NCBI RefSeq assembly: GCF_020102855.1
Contig: NZ_JADHZD010000006.1
Coordinates: 174,299-238,298 of the forward strand
Source: Nocardioides lacusdianchii
GTDB lineage: Bacteria; Actinomycetota; Actinomycetes; Propionibacteriales; Nocardioidaceae
DNA length: 64,000 nucleotides
Reading direction: 5' to 3'
The position numbers and the translations under genes were made by a program. The notes beneath the pieces are model-generated. The model made no database searches, was not told the DNA's origin, and saw nothing but the letters and a program-made list of their open reading frames with translations. Position 1 is the first letter of the stretch; each line of letters begins with the position of its first letter. Shown here in pieces: positions 53,197 to 62,509 of the stretch.

Positions 53197-53628
53197 ATGA
53201 GTGACGTACTGAGCCGCGAGGCGATCGTGCTGGGCGGGCAGGCCCGTGACCGGGAGGCAGCGATCACGGAGGCCGGGCAGCTGCTCGTCGCCGCCGGAGC
53301 CGTCGACCAGGCGTACGTCGACGCGATGCACGAGCGCGAGACCTCGGTCTCCACCTTCATGGGCAACGGCCTCGCCATCCCGCACGGCACCAACGAGGCG
53401 AAGGCGCTCATCCGCCACACGGCGATCTCGTTCATCCGCTACGACGAGCCGATCGACTGGAAGGGCAGCCCGGCGACCTACGTCGTCGGCATCGCCGGCG
53501 CCGGCGACGACCACCTCACGGTGCTCCAGGCCCTTGCCGGCGCGTTCACCGACGATGCCAGCCTCGCCGCGCTCGCGGCGGCGCAGACCCCCGACGACGT
53601 GCTCGCCGTCCTGGCCGAGAAGGTCTAG
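53197..53628 (+). CDS. mtlF: PTS mannitol EIIA
   Basis: The 143-aa product accepts phosphate from HPr and passes it to the EIIB domain of MtlA. The active-site histidine is H63 in GLAIPHGTNEAK. The ATG at 53197 is preferred, with AGAAGAGG just upstream; the frame is open further up without a better site. It ends the mtl gene run and is followed by a terminator. No mtlD-type mannitol-1-phosphate dehydrogenase is present nearby. Confidence 0.93.
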   Translation: MSDVLSREAIVLGGQARDREAAITEAGQLLVAAGAVDQAYVDAMHERETSVSTFMGNGLAIPHGTNEAKALIRHTAISFIRYDEPIDWKGSPATYVVGIAGAGDDHLTVLQALAGAFTDDASLAALAAAQTPDDVLAVLAEKV

Positions 53629-53676
53629 ACCCGGCGAGGTGGAGGCTGACCCCCGTCCCTCCACCCCGTCGCACCA

Positions 53677-53710
53677 GGAGCCCCCGCCGACCAGCCTCGG
53701 CGGGGGTTCC
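53677..53710 (+). terminator. Terminator after mtlF
   Basis: A 14-bp stem with one G.T pair (53677-53690 with 53697-53710) closes a 6-nt loop and is followed by TCT. It lies between mtlF (+) and the convergent CAP-domain gene (-). Confidence 0.7.
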
Positions 53711-53775
53711 TCTGCGTCGACACTCGGACCGCACGCGGCTGGGCGAGAAGGCGCAGCGCGAGATGGGGTCAGTGT

Positions 53776-55248
53776 TCAGCGGCGCACCCGACCGACCCTG
53801 ACCTTGATCACCGCGGGCCGGTAGCCGGAGCGCTTGCCGGTGACGCGCAGGACGATCTTCGTCCCGGCGTATGCCTTCGTCAGCCGCAGCCGCTTGCCCT
53901 TCGCGACGACCCTGCCGTTGCGCACCCACGTGAACGTGCTCGTGGCGCTGGGGCGCCACTTCGCCGGCATCGCGGTCAGGGTGCGGCCGACCTTCACGGT
54001 GCCGCGCACCCGGGGCCGGCGGACGAGGTCCAGCGTCTTCGTCCCGGTGGTGCCGGGCGTCGCTACTTCGATGATCGTGACGGGTGTGCTCGACACGGCG
54101 GTCGGCTGGTAGTAGTCGGCGTGCCCCACCTCGGCGTAGTGGATCTGGTGCCCGATGTCCTTCCTGGACGGGTCGTAGGAGGTCCCGAAGCTGTAGGCAA
54201 TCCTCGTGCCGTCGCGGTACCACCGCCCGTCGGCGCTGCGCGCGCCCACGGTGGTCCAGGTGCCGGGGGTGGCGGTGAGGGTGTCGCCGACGCGGGCGGT
54301 ACCGGCCACGGTCGGCGCCGAGCCGGGCTCGACGGACCGGTCGGGGCGGACGAGGGTGACGGTGTAGGTGTGGTCGGGGGCAGGCACGCCTGCGGACGTC
54401 ATGCCGGAGATGGTGACGAGGTAGCTCGCGTCGACACCGACGGCCGGTTGGAGGTCGCCGGGCGCCTCGAAGACGATCCCGCGTGCGGACCGGTCCACGA
54501 CCGTGGGCACGCTCAGCCCTGACGGACCAGAGACGGTGGCGACGGCGTCGGTGAGGTCGAGGTCGGTGCGCGTCGTGTCGAACGACCAGCGTGTGGACAC
54601 GAGCGGGGACGCGACCAGGCCGGCCGGCGGCCATGCCACCCACCCGGACGTCGTGGTTCCTCCAGCGGCGCGGGCAGCGATCAGCACTGCGTTGAAGGCG
54701 TCGGTGGAACCGACCGCGAACGCCGTGTTGAGGGGGTTGAGGAGCGCGCGCCGGTGTCCGACCGGAAGGTTGTGCGGCCCCCAGTCGTGGATGTAGGAGG
54801 TGATGCCCGAGGCCGCGGGCTGTCCGGAGAGGAGGTTGTGGGTGAACGGCTCCTGGTAGCAGTGCCACGACGGCGGCGGGTGGTGCTCGAGGGCACCGTT
54901 GGCGTGCATCATCAGCGCGGCCCGCTGCGGCATCGCCGCGAGCGTCTGGTCGAGTGCGGCTGGAGGCGATCCGACCAGCTCGCGGTAGAAGTTGATCTGG
55001 TCGATCGTCGCCGCCTCGGACGCCGCACTGGTGGTGCCGGGTGTGCATGTGGCAGCGTTGCCGGTCCAGCCGACGGGGACCTGGTTGTTGCGCAGCCATC
55101 GGTCGTAGAAGGAGTCGATCGTCTGCTGTCGGTCCAGGCCGACGCGTGCCGTCGACTCGGGGCGCGCGTGTGAGGTTCCCGGTCCCAGCAGCATGGGGAC
55201 GAGGCACAGGGCCAGGGCTGCGGCCGCGGGTCGGGTCAGTCGTGGCAT
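53776..55248 (-). CDS. Secreted CAP-domain protein with C-terminal Ig-like repeats
   Basis: The 490-aa product has a signal peptide (hydrophobic run about 8-22) and a CAP/SCP-like domain over about 40-215. That region holds DQINFYRELVGSPPAALDQTLAAMPQRAALMM, a histidine-rich EHHPPPSWHC and HNLPVGHRRALLNP. The C-terminal half has two Ig-like or bacterial-repeat units (PTVAGTARVGDTLTATPGTW and RVRGTVKVGRTLTAMPAKW) and ends very basic. It is probably bound to the cell surface. The ATG at 55248 is preferred over a GTG 15 codons upstream because it directly precedes the signal peptide. Confidence 0.82.
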   Translation of the reverse strand: MPRLTRPAAAALALCLVPMLLGPGTSHARPESTARVGLDRQQTIDSFYDRWLRNNQVPVGWTGNAATCTPGTTSAASEAATIDQINFYRELVGSPPAALDQTLAAMPQRAALMMHANGALEHHPPPSWHCYQEPFTHNLLSGQPAASGITSYIHDWGPHNLPVGHRRALLNPLNTAFAVGSTDAFNAVLIAARAAGGTTTSGWVAWPPAGLVASPLVSTRWSFDTTRTDLDLTDAVATVSGPSGLSVPTVVDRSARGIVFEAPGDLQPAVGVDASYLVTISGMTSAGVPAPDHTYTVTLVRPDRSVEPGSAPTVAGTARVGDTLTATPGTWTTVGARSADGRWYRDGTRIAYSFGTSYDPSRKDIGHQIHYAEVGHADYYQPTAVSSTPVTIIEVATPGTTGTKTLDLVRRPRVRGTVKVGRTLTAMPAKWRPSATSTFTWVRNGRVVAKGKRLRLTKAYAGTKIVLRVTGKRSGYRPAVIKVRVGRVRR

Positions 55249-55405
55249 CGGAGGCCTACCAGGGGGTCCGGTCGGTGCCGGGTCCTTCGCCACGCAACGG
55301 GCTCCGGGGCGCTGGATGTGACGACGTCACGCAACATGACCAGTTTCGATGACCCTCCTGGCAGCGTCGGGCCGCGGCGGGCGTCCGCCTGCGTCGACGA
55401 GCGCG

Positions 55406-57538
55406 TCAGCAGGCGGTAACGGCGACCGGCACGCCGTTGAGCGCGGCGTTGCCGGACACGTCGAGGAGCTCGGGGTCGGTGAGGTCGTTGACCGAGACCC
55501 CGGGCACCTCGCGGCTGCGCTCCATGCGTACGCCGTCGCGCGCGTGGCCGTAGCCATGGGGGAGCGAGACCACCCCGGGCATGAGGTCGTCGGAGGCGGC
55601 CACGTCCACCTCCACCGATCCCACCCGTGAGGTGACGCGCACCCGGGAGCCGTCGGCGATGTCGCGGTCGGCGAGGTCGGCGGGGTTCATCAGCAGCTGG
55701 TGGCGCGGGCGGCCGCGGGTGAGGCGCTCGGAGTTGTGCATCCAGGAGTTGCAGTCGCGCTGGTGGCGCCGGCCGATGAGCAGCAGCCCGTCGTCGGCCG
55801 GTGCCTCCACGGCGGCGAGGCGGGCGACGTCGCGGACCACGAGGTCGGGGGCGAGGTCGACCCGCTTGCCCCTCGACGGCAGCCGAGCCGGCAGCTGGCC
55901 CCCGCGGAGTGGCCCCAGGTCGATGCCCTGAGGGCGTGCCCGCAGCTTCTTCAGCGTGACGCCGCTCGAGCCGCGGCGCAGGAGCTGGCCGATGAGGAAG
56001 GTCGGGCTCGCGGTCAGCCGGGCGCGCTGGACCAGGCGCTTCTTCAGCGGCGCCCTGCGCTCCAGGCGAGCCGTCGTGCGGAGAGTGATCTCGCGGAAGA
56101 TCTGCCAGTCGTGGCGCTGGTCGGCCTCCTTCTCGAAGACCGCCGGGGTGAAGCGGGCGGTGTCGCGCACGGCCAGCAGGTGGAAGACCAGGTCGTAGTG
56201 GTCGCGCTCGAGCGCGGTCGTCGGCGGCAGGATCACGTCGGCATGCCGGGTGGTCTCGTTGACGTAGATGTCGACCGCCGCCATGAAGTCGAGACCGCGC
56301 AGCGCCGTGTCCAGGCGGGCGCCGTCGGGGGTCGACAGCACCGGGTTGCCGGCGACGGTCAGCACCGCCCGCACCTGCCCCGCGCCGGGCGTCTCGATCT
56401 CCTCGCGCAGCGCCGAGACCGGCAGCTCGCCGGCGGTCTCCGGCAGGTCCCGGACCCGCGAGCGCCACGCGTCGTGGTGGCCGCGCCCGATCAGTCCGGT
56501 GCCGACGGCGTCGATCGCGGGCGTGGTGAACATCGCCCCGCCCACGCGGTCGAGGTTGCCCGTCAGGATGTTGAGGCAGTTGACCGCCCACTGGCAGACC
56601 GTGCCCCACGGTCCGGCGGAGACGCCGATCCGGCTGTAGACCACGCCCGCGTCGGCGGCCGCGAGCTCGCGCGCCAGGCGCCGGACCTCCCCGGCCGGCA
56701 GGCCGCTCATCGCCTCGGCGCGCTCGGGGGTGAAGTCGGCGACCAGGTCGACCACTGTCGCCAGCCCGTCGGCGTACGCCGCCACGGACGGGCCACCGTC
56801 CGGCTGCGCCTCGGCAGTCAGGACGTGCAGCATCGCGAGCAGCACCCACGCGTCCGTGCCGGGACGCACGAAGTGGTGCTCGTCGGCCACCTTCGCGGTC
56901 TCGGTGCGACGCGGGTCGATCACGACCATCCGCCCTCCGCGGGCGTGCAGGTCGCGCACCCGCTGCGGGAAGTCCGGCACCGTCATCAGCGAGCCGTTGG
57001 AGGCCATCGGGTTCGCCCCGATCACCAGGAACCACGACGTGCGGTCGATGTCGGGGATCGGGAGGAACAGCTGGTGGCCGAACATCAGGTGCGCCACGAG
57101 CTGGTGGGGGAGCTGGTCGACCGAGGTGGCGGAGTAGCGGTTCCTCGTCCGGAAGGACTTGAACATCGCGGTGCCGTGGGTCATCGAGCCGAGGCTGTGG
57201 GCGTTGGGGTTGCCGAGGTACACCCCCAGCGCGTCGTCGCCGTGCTCGTGGATGACGGCGGCCAGCCGGTCGGCGACCAGGTCGAAGGCCTCGTCCCAAC
57301 CGATCTCCTCCCAGCGCGCGTCCGGACCCTCGCCGACGCGGCGCACGGGCCGGCGCAACCGGTCGGGGTCGGCGTACACGTCACCGATGGCCACGCCCTT
57401 GGGGCACACGTGCCCGCGCGACAGCGGGTCGGCGGGATTGCCGCGCACGCCGACGACCTCGCGCCCCTCGATGGTGATCTCGAGGCCGCAGATCGCCTCG
57501 CAGAGGTTGCACACGCCCATCCGCTTCTCCGTGGCCAT
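55406..57538 (-). CDS. Molybdopterin-dependent oxidoreductase with N-terminal [4Fe-4S] site
   Basis: The 710-aa product belongs to the DMSO-reductase family. The iron-sulfur ligands are C10, C13, C17 and C45 (CNLCEAIC ... HVCPKG). MGD-binding motifs include VIGANPMASNG, VIDPRRTETA and, in the C-terminal domain, DLADRDIADGSRV. There is no Tat signal, so it is cytoplasmic. No electron-transfer or chaperone gene is adjacent, so the partner and substrate are unknown; formate-dehydrogenase- or nitrate-reductase-like assignments are both possible. It is monocistronic. Confidence 0.87.
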   Translation of the reverse strand: MATEKRMGVCNLCEAICGLEITIEGREVVGVRGNPADPLSRGHVCPKGVAIGDVYADPDRLRRPVRRVGEGPDARWEEIGWDEAFDLVADRLAAVIHEHGDDALGVYLGNPNAHSLGSMTHGTAMFKSFRTRNRYSATSVDQLPHQLVAHLMFGHQLFLPIPDIDRTSWFLVIGANPMASNGSLMTVPDFPQRVRDLHARGGRMVVIDPRRTETAKVADEHHFVRPGTDAWVLLAMLHVLTAEAQPDGGPSVAAYADGLATVVDLVADFTPERAEAMSGLPAGEVRRLARELAAADAGVVYSRIGVSAGPWGTVCQWAVNCLNILTGNLDRVGGAMFTTPAIDAVGTGLIGRGHHDAWRSRVRDLPETAGELPVSALREEIETPGAGQVRAVLTVAGNPVLSTPDGARLDTALRGLDFMAAVDIYVNETTRHADVILPPTTALERDHYDLVFHLLAVRDTARFTPAVFEKEADQRHDWQIFREITLRTTARLERRAPLKKRLVQRARLTASPTFLIGQLLRRGSSGVTLKKLRARPQGIDLGPLRGGQLPARLPSRGKRVDLAPDLVVRDVARLAAVEAPADDGLLLIGRRHQRDCNSWMHNSERLTRGRPRHQLLMNPADLADRDIADGSRVRVTSRVGSVEVDVAASDDLMPGVVSLPHGYGHARDGVRMERSREVPGVSVNDLTDPELLDVSGNAALNGVPVAVTAC

Positions 57539-57669
57539 GGGGCGATCGTCGCACGCCCCGGTCCCGAGGGGCGGGCACCCCGGAGGGGGGTGACACGCGG
57601 CGCTGGGCAGGCCAGACTCTGCCGCGCCCGGTCCAGACCGGGCGCATCCCCAACAGAATGGAGCACGTC

Positions 57670-57936
57670 ATGGGTTTCGGAGGGCCGATCGGCCTGATCG
57701 TCGTGGGACTGATCCTCGCGCTGGCGTTCAACGACCAGCAGGTGGGACCGTTGGAGGTGATCACGCTCGGCTGGATCCTGGTGCTCGCCGGTGTGCTGTG
57801 GCTCGTGCTGACGTTTGTGCAGCAGAACACCAAGCGTCGTCACACCACCACTGCCACCACCACCGACGCGCAGGGGCGCCAGGCCAGCACCCAGCGCACG
57901 AGCGAGTCGGACCCGCCGCCCCCGCCGGCGGTCTGA
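57670..57936 (+). CDS. DUF6458 family small membrane protein
   Basis: The 88-aa product has two hydrophobic spans (about 5-22 and 33-55), with the typical GFGGPIGLIVVGLILALAFND start, followed by a Thr/Gln/Ser-rich hydrophilic tail. DUF6458 proteins begin with a similar glycine-rich span in many actinobacteria; the function is unknown. The ATG at 57670 has GGAG seven bases before it; an ATG four codons earlier (57658) lacks one. It is upstream of rpsO on the same strand. Confidence 0.8.
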   Translation: MGFGGPIGLIVVGLILALAFNDQQVGPLEVITLGWILVLAGVLWLVLTFVQQNTKRRHTTTATTTDAQGRQASTQRTSESDPPPPPAV

Positions 57937-58108
57937 GCCACCTGCAGGTCCTTCGTTGCGCGGCGCGGATTGGGCCCACCGATCAGCGCCTCGATATGCT
58001 GCTGCGGTTGCCCGCGAGGGTGACGTGCCGTCATGACGGCCGCGGATTCCACAGTGCCCCGGTGAACAGGCCCGGGCGCGCCGCGCAACGAGAACCGAAG
58101 GAGCCCCC

Positions 58109-58384
58109 ATGTCGATTGGTACCGACGCGGAGACCAAGAAGAAGATCATCGCCGAGTACGCCCTGACCGAGGGTGACACCGGTTCCCCCGAGGTCCAGAT
58201 CGCGCTGCTCAGCCACCGCATCGCCCACCTCACCGAGCACCTCAAGACGCACAAGCACGACCACCACAGCCGTCGTGGTCTGCTGCTGCTCGTCGGCCAG
58301 CGCCGTCGTCTGCTCAACTACCTGCAGAAGACCGAGATCGAGCGCTACCGCTCGATCATCGAGCGCCTCGGCCTCCGCCGCTGA
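58109..58384 (+). CDS. rpsO: 30S ribosomal protein S15
   Basis: S15 nucleates assembly of the 30S central domain and in many bacteria represses its own translation. The 91-aa product has the standard features: [38 protein letters not shown] and the basic C-terminus. The ATG follows GAAGGAG. It is followed by a hairpin and then by the long pnp leader. Confidence 0.97.
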   Translation: MSIGTDAETKKKIIAEYALTEGDTGSPEVQIALLSHRIAHLTEHLKTHKHDHHSRRGLLLLVGQRRRLLNYLQKTEIERYRSIIERLGLRR

Positions 58385-58389
58385 TCCCC

Positions 58390-58421
58390 GGAGCGGCCTC
58401 CCGCACGCGGGGGGCCGCTCC
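58390..58421 (+). terminator. Hairpin after rpsO
   Basis: A stem with outer arms GGAGCGGCC and GGCCGCTCC (58390-58398 with 58413-58421) and extra inner pairs lies 5 bp after the rpsO stop, followed by TGCGGTTT. It is a terminator or a processing site between rpsO and pnp. Confidence 0.65.
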
Positions 58422-58500
58422 TGCGGTTTCCGGGCGTCCCGAGCGCGCTCACGGCGCGCTAGTGTCGGACCCGGAGCACTCCACAACTGAACACACAACC

Positions 58501-58675
58501 ATCAGGAGCGACCCGCACGTCCGGCCCGGTCCTCGGTAGTGGCCTTCAGATCCCGCGCGAGACGCGGACGATCTGCGGGCCTCGATCGAAGACCGGCCCC
58601 CGCGGGGCCTGACGCCCCACCACCGAGTGGACGCGCGCGGATCGCTCCGCGAAGAGAAAGCAGGATCCTGCTTCC
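58501..58675 (+). promoter_or_regulatory. Structured pnp leader with Shine-Dalgarno palindrome
   Basis: The 175 bp before pnp hold no gene. CTCGGTAGTGG near 58534 is nearly complementary to CCACCACCGAG near 58617, giving a long-range pairing. Directly before the ATG lies a perfect 16-nt palindrome (58658-58673) that contains the AGGA ribosome site. In E. coli and Streptomyces, leader RNAs between rpsO and pnp are cut by RNase III and used for PNPase autocontrol; similar use here is inference. Confidence 0.55.
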
Positions 58676-60910
58676 ATGAGTGAACCCATCATCTCCGCCG
58701 TCGAGACCGTTCTCGACAACGGCAAGTTCGGCAAGCGCACCATCAAGTTCGAGACCGGCCTGCTGGCCCGTCAGGCCGCCGGTTCGGTCACCGCCTACCT
58801 CGACGACGAGACCATGCTGCTCTCGGCGACGACCGCGGGCAAGACGCCCAAGGACCACTTCGACTTCTTCCCCCTGACGATCGACGTCGAGGAGCGGATG
58901 TACGCCGTGGGCCAGATCCCCGGCTCGTTCTTCCGGTCCGAGGGCCGCCCGGGCGAGGACGCGATCCTCACCTGCCGCCTCATCGACCGTCCGCTGCGCC
59001 CGACCTTCAAGAAGGGCCTGCGCAACGAGGTCCAGGTCGTCATCACGGTCATGGCCCTCGACCCCGACCAGCCCTACGACGTGCTCGCGATCAACGCCGC
59101 GTCGCTCTCCACCCAGCTCTCCGGCCTGCCGTTCTCCGGCCCGGTCGGTGGCGTCCGCGTTGCCCTCATCGAGGGCCAGTGGGTCGCCTTCCCGTCGCAC
59201 TCGCAGCTCGAGTCGGCCGTCTTCGACATGGTCGTCGCGGGCCGTGTCACCGAGTCCGGTGACGTCGCCATCATGATGGTCGAGGCCGAGGCGCCCGAGG
59301 ACACCTACGCGCTCGTCCAGAACGGCGCCCAGGCTCCCACCGAGGAGATCGTGGCCGGTGGCCTCGACGCCGCGAAGCCCTTCATCAAGCAGCTCGTCGA
59401 AGCCCAGGCCCAGCTCGCTGCCGAGTCGGCCAAGCCGGTCCAGGACTTCCCGGTCTTCCTCGACTACGAGGACGACGTCTACGCCGCCGTCGAGGCCGCG
59501 GCCAAGGACGACACCGCCGCCGCGATGACGATCGGCGACAAGCAGGAGCGCGAGACCAAGGTCGACGAGATCAAGGTCGCCCTGCTCGAGAAGCTCTCCG
59601 GCCAGTTCGAGGGTCGCGAGAAGGAGATCGGCGCGGCGTTCCGCTCGCTGAACAAGAACCTCGTGCGCCAGCGCGTGCTGCGCGACAAGGTCCGCATCGA
59701 CGGTCGCGGCCTGGCCGACATCCGTCCGCTGCACGCCGAGACCAACGTGATCCCGCGCGTGCACGGCTCGGCGCTGTTCGAGCGTGGCGAGACCCAGATC
59801 CTCGGTGTCACCACGCTCAACATGCTCAAGCTGGAGCAGCAGCTCGACACGCTGTCGCCGGAGAAGCACCGCCGCTACATGCACAAGTACGTCTTCCCGC
59901 CGTTCTCCACCGGTGAGACCGGTCGCGTGGGCTCGCCCAAGCGTCGCGAGGTCGGCCACGGCGCCCTGGCGCGTCGCGCCCTCCTGCCGGTGCTGCCCTC
60001 GCGCGAGGAGTTCCCCTACGCGATCCGCCAGCTCTCCGAGGCCATGGGCTCCAACGGCTCCACCTCGATGGGCTCGGTCTGCGCCTCGACCCTGTCGCTC
60101 CTGCAGGCCGGTGTGCCGCTCAAGGCCTCCGTCGCCGGCATCGCGATGGGCCTCATCTCCGACGAGGTCGACGGCGAGACGCAGTACGTCGCGCTGACCG
60201 ACATCCTCGGTGCGGAGGACGCCTTCGGCGACATGGACTTCAAGGTCGCCGGCACCCGTGAGTTCGTCACCGCGCTCCAGCTCGACACCAAGCTCGACGG
60301 CATCCCCGCCGAGGTGCTGGCCGCCGCGCTGACCCAGGCCCGCGACGCGCGCCTGGCGATCCTCGACGTGATGGCCGAGGCCATCGACGCTCCGGAGGAG
60401 ATGTCGGTCCACGCGCCGCGCATCATCACCGTGCGCGTGCCCGTCGACAAGATCGGCGAGGTGATCGGGCCCAAGGGCAAGGTCATCAACCAGATCCAGG
60501 ACGACACGGGCGCGACGCTGTCCATCGAGGACGACGGCACGGTCTACATCGGTGCGACCAACGGCGAGGCTGCCGAGGCGGCCAAGGCCGCGGTCAACGC
60601 GATCGCCAACCCGACCATGCCCGAGGTCGGTGAGCGCTACCTCGGCACCGTCGTGAAGACCACCAACTTCGGTGCCTTCGTCTCGCTCATGCCCGGCAAG
60701 GACGGCCTGCTGCACATCAGCAAGCTGCGCGCCCTCGCCGGCGGCAAGCGCGTCGAGGCCGTCGAGGACGTGCTCTCGGTGGGCCAGAAGGTCCAGGTCT
60801 CGATCGCCGAGATCGACGACCGCGGCAAGCTCTCGCTGGTCCCCGTCGTCGACGAGGCCGAGGGCGACTCCGAGGAGTCGGCCGAGGTCGAGGCCACCGA
60901 CGCCGAGTGA
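58676..60910 (+). CDS. pnp: Polyribonucleotide nucleotidyltransferase (PNPase / GpsI)
   Basis: PNPase degrades RNA from the 3' end by phosphorolysis and can make tails in actinobacteria. The 744-aa product has two RNase PH domains (first [20 protein letters not shown], second with [15 protein letters not shown] and [14 protein letters not shown]), a helical linker, a KH domain ([12 protein letters not shown]) and an S1 domain ([21 protein letters not shown]). The last ~20 residues are acidic. The ATG follows a palindrome holding the ribosome site. Confidence 0.97.
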   Translation: MSEPIISAVETVLDNGKFGKRTIKFETGLLARQAAGSVTAYLDDETMLLSATTAGKTPKDHFDFFPLTIDVEERMYAVGQIPGSFFRSEGRPGEDAILTCRLIDRPLRPTFKKGLRNEVQVVITVMALDPDQPYDVLAINAASLSTQLSGLPFSGPVGGVRVALIEGQWVAFPSHSQLESAVFDMVVAGRVTESGDVAIMMVEAEAPEDTYALVQNGAQAPTEEIVAGGLDAAKPFIKQLVEAQAQLAAESAKPVQDFPVFLDYEDDVYAAVEAAAKDDTAAAMTIGDKQERETKVDEIKVALLEKLSGQFEGREKEIGAAFRSLNKNLVRQRVLRDKVRIDGRGLADIRPLHAETNVIPRVHGSALFERGETQILGVTTLNMLKLEQQLDTLSPEKHRRYMHKYVFPPFSTGETGRVGSPKRREVGHGALARRALLPVLPSREEFPYAIRQLSEAMGSNGSTSMGSVCASTLSLLQAGVPLKASVAGIAMGLISDEVDGETQYVALTDILGAEDAFGDMDFKVAGTREFVTALQLDTKLDGIPAEVLAAALTQARDARLAILDVMAEAIDAPEEMSVHAPRIITVRVPVDKIGEVIGPKGKVINQIQDDTGATLSIEDDGTVYIGATNGEAAEAAKAAVNAIANPTMPEVGERYLGTVVKTTNFGAFVSLMPGKDGLLHISKLRALAGGKRVEAVEDVLSVGQKVQVSIAEIDDRGKLSLVPVVDEAEGDSEESAEVEATDAE

Positions 60911-60923
60911 CCTGATGCTCCAT

Positions 60924-60959
60924 CCGCGACCGGCCGGCAGCCATGCCGGCCGGTCGCGG
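60924..60959 (+). terminator. Terminator after pnp
   Basis: A perfect 16-bp stem (60924-60939 with 60944-60959) has a GCCA loop and is followed by CATTTC. It is a strong hairpin between pnp and pepR and may reduce read-through. Confidence 0.75.
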
Positions 60960-60997
60960 CATTTCACCCCCGGCTCCACCGGTTCGGAAGGACCCCA

Positions 60998-62305
60998 GTG
61001 CAGAAGAACGGCACCACCCGCACGCTCCACACCGTCAAGGACGCCGACGGCGCGGTGACCTCACGCGTACGCCGCACCGTGCTGCCCAGCGGCCTGCGCG
61101 TCGTCACCGAGCAGATGGCCGGCACCCGCTCGGCCAGCATCGGCGTGTGGGTCAACGTGGGCTCGCGCGACGAGACGCCCGCGCTCCACGGCTGCTCGCA
61201 CTTCCTCGAGCACCTGCTCTTCAAGGGCACCCCTGAGCGCTCGGCGATGGAGATCTCGGTCGCTCTGGACGCGGTGGGGGGCGAGTTCAACGCCTTCACC
61301 ACCAAGGAGTACACCGTCTTCCACGCCCGGGTCCTCGACGAGGACCTCGCGACCGCCGTCGACGTGCTGGGTGACATGGTCACCGCCTCGACCATCACCG
61401 CGGCTGACGTCGAGGCCGAGCGCGACGTGATCCTCGACGAGATCGCGATGCACGACGACGACCCCGACGACGTGGTGCACAACCTCTTCGCCCACCAGGC
61501 ATGGGGCGACACGCCCCTCGGACGTCCGATCGCGGGCACCGAGGCGTCGATCACCGCGATGACGCGGGCCCAGATCCACCGCTTCTACCGCCGCCACTAC
61601 CGCGCCGACAACATGGTCGTCTCGGTGGCCGGCAACGTCGACCACGCCGACGTGGTGCGCCAGGTCAGGAAGGCCTTCGGCCGCGAGGGGTTCCTCGACG
61701 GCGAGGCCACCCCCACGCCGCCCGCGCAGAGCGAGCACGCACGCAAGGTCCACCCCGGCGAGACGCGTACGGTCCGGCCGCAGGAGCAGGTGAACCTCGT
61801 CCTCGGCGTGAAGGGGATGACCCGCACCGACCCGCGTCGCTACGCCCTCGGTGTGCTCAACACCGCGCTCGGCGGCGGCACGTCGTCGCGGATGTTCCAG
61901 GAGGTCCGCGAGCTCCGCGGCCTGGCCTACTCCGTCTACTCCTTCGCCAGCCACCACGCCGACGCCGGCGTGGTCGGGGTGTCCGTGGGCTGCCTCCCCG
62001 GCAAGTACGACGCCGTGCTCGAGACCGTGCGCGGCGAGCTCGCCAAGGTGGCCGCCGAAGGCCTCACCGAGGAGGAGGTCGAGCGCGGCAAGGGTCAGCT
62101 CAAGGGCGGGCTCGTGCTCGGCCTGGAGGACTCCGGCTCCCGCATGTCACGCATCGGCAAGGCCGAGCTGGTCTACGACGAGCTGCTCACCATCGACGAG
62201 GTCGTCGGCCGGATCGAGGCCGTCACGCACGAGGACGTGTGTGCCCTCGCCCGTGAGCTCTTCACCCAGCCCGAGCTGCTGGCGGTCGTGGGTCCGACCG
62301 CCTGA
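60998..62305 (+). CDS. pepR: M16 family zinc peptidase (PepR-like)
   Basis: The 435-aa product is a pitrilysin-type protease. It has the inverted zinc motif HFLEH (H68, E71, H72) and a downstream acidic ligand region (EYTVFHARVLDEDL), then the second domain with GGGTSSRMFQEVRELRGLAYSVYS. The same gene follows pnp in mycobacteria (pepR). Cellular substrates are not known. The GTG start follows GGAAGGAC. The gene after it is on the other strand. Confidence 0.93.
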   Translation: MQKNGTTRTLHTVKDADGAVTSRVRRTVLPSGLRVVTEQMAGTRSASIGVWVNVGSRDETPALHGCSHFLEHLLFKGTPERSAMEISVALDAVGGEFNAFTTKEYTVFHARVLDEDLATAVDVLGDMVTASTITAADVEAERDVILDEIAMHDDDPDDVVHNLFAHQAWGDTPLGRPIAGTEASITAMTRAQIHRFYRRHYRADNMVVSVAGNVDHADVVRQVRKAFGREGFLDGEATPTPPAQSEHARKVHPGETRTVRPQEQVNLVLGVKGMTRTDPRRYALGVLNTALGGGTSSRMFQEVRELRGLAYSVYSFASHHADAGVVGVSVGCLPGKYDAVLETVRGELAKVAAEGLTEEEVERGKGQLKGGLVLGLEDSGSRMSRIGKAELVYDELLTIDEVVGRIEAVTHEDVCALARELFTQPELLAVVGPTA

Positions 62306-62306
62306 G

Positions 62307-62465
62307 GCCTCGACCTCGCTGGTCGAGCAGCCGAGCGCACCTGCCCTCGCTGGTCGAGTAGCCGAGCGAGGAACGAGCGAGGCGTATCGAGACCCCTCAC
62401 CCTCGGGTCTCGATACGCGCGGTCACGCCTTCGTTCCTCAGGCGTGCGCGCTACTCGACCACCAT
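62307..62465. repeat. Palindromic intergenic repeat A, full copy
   Basis: The gap after pepR is filled by a repeat-rich element. CCTCGCTGGTCGAG occurs at about 62315 and 62345. From 62345 to 62394 it reads through GAGTAGCCGAGCGAGGAACG to GCGTATCGAGACC. From 62405 to 62463 the same pieces run in inverted order on the other strand, ending CTACTCGACCACC. The arms are partly complementary over ~50 bp around a short loop. A degenerate copy lies at 16473-16530. Confidence 0.8.
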
Positions 62466-62509
62466 GCTTGGCGACCGTCGAACGGCCTCGCACGCTCGGC
62501 CGACGACGG

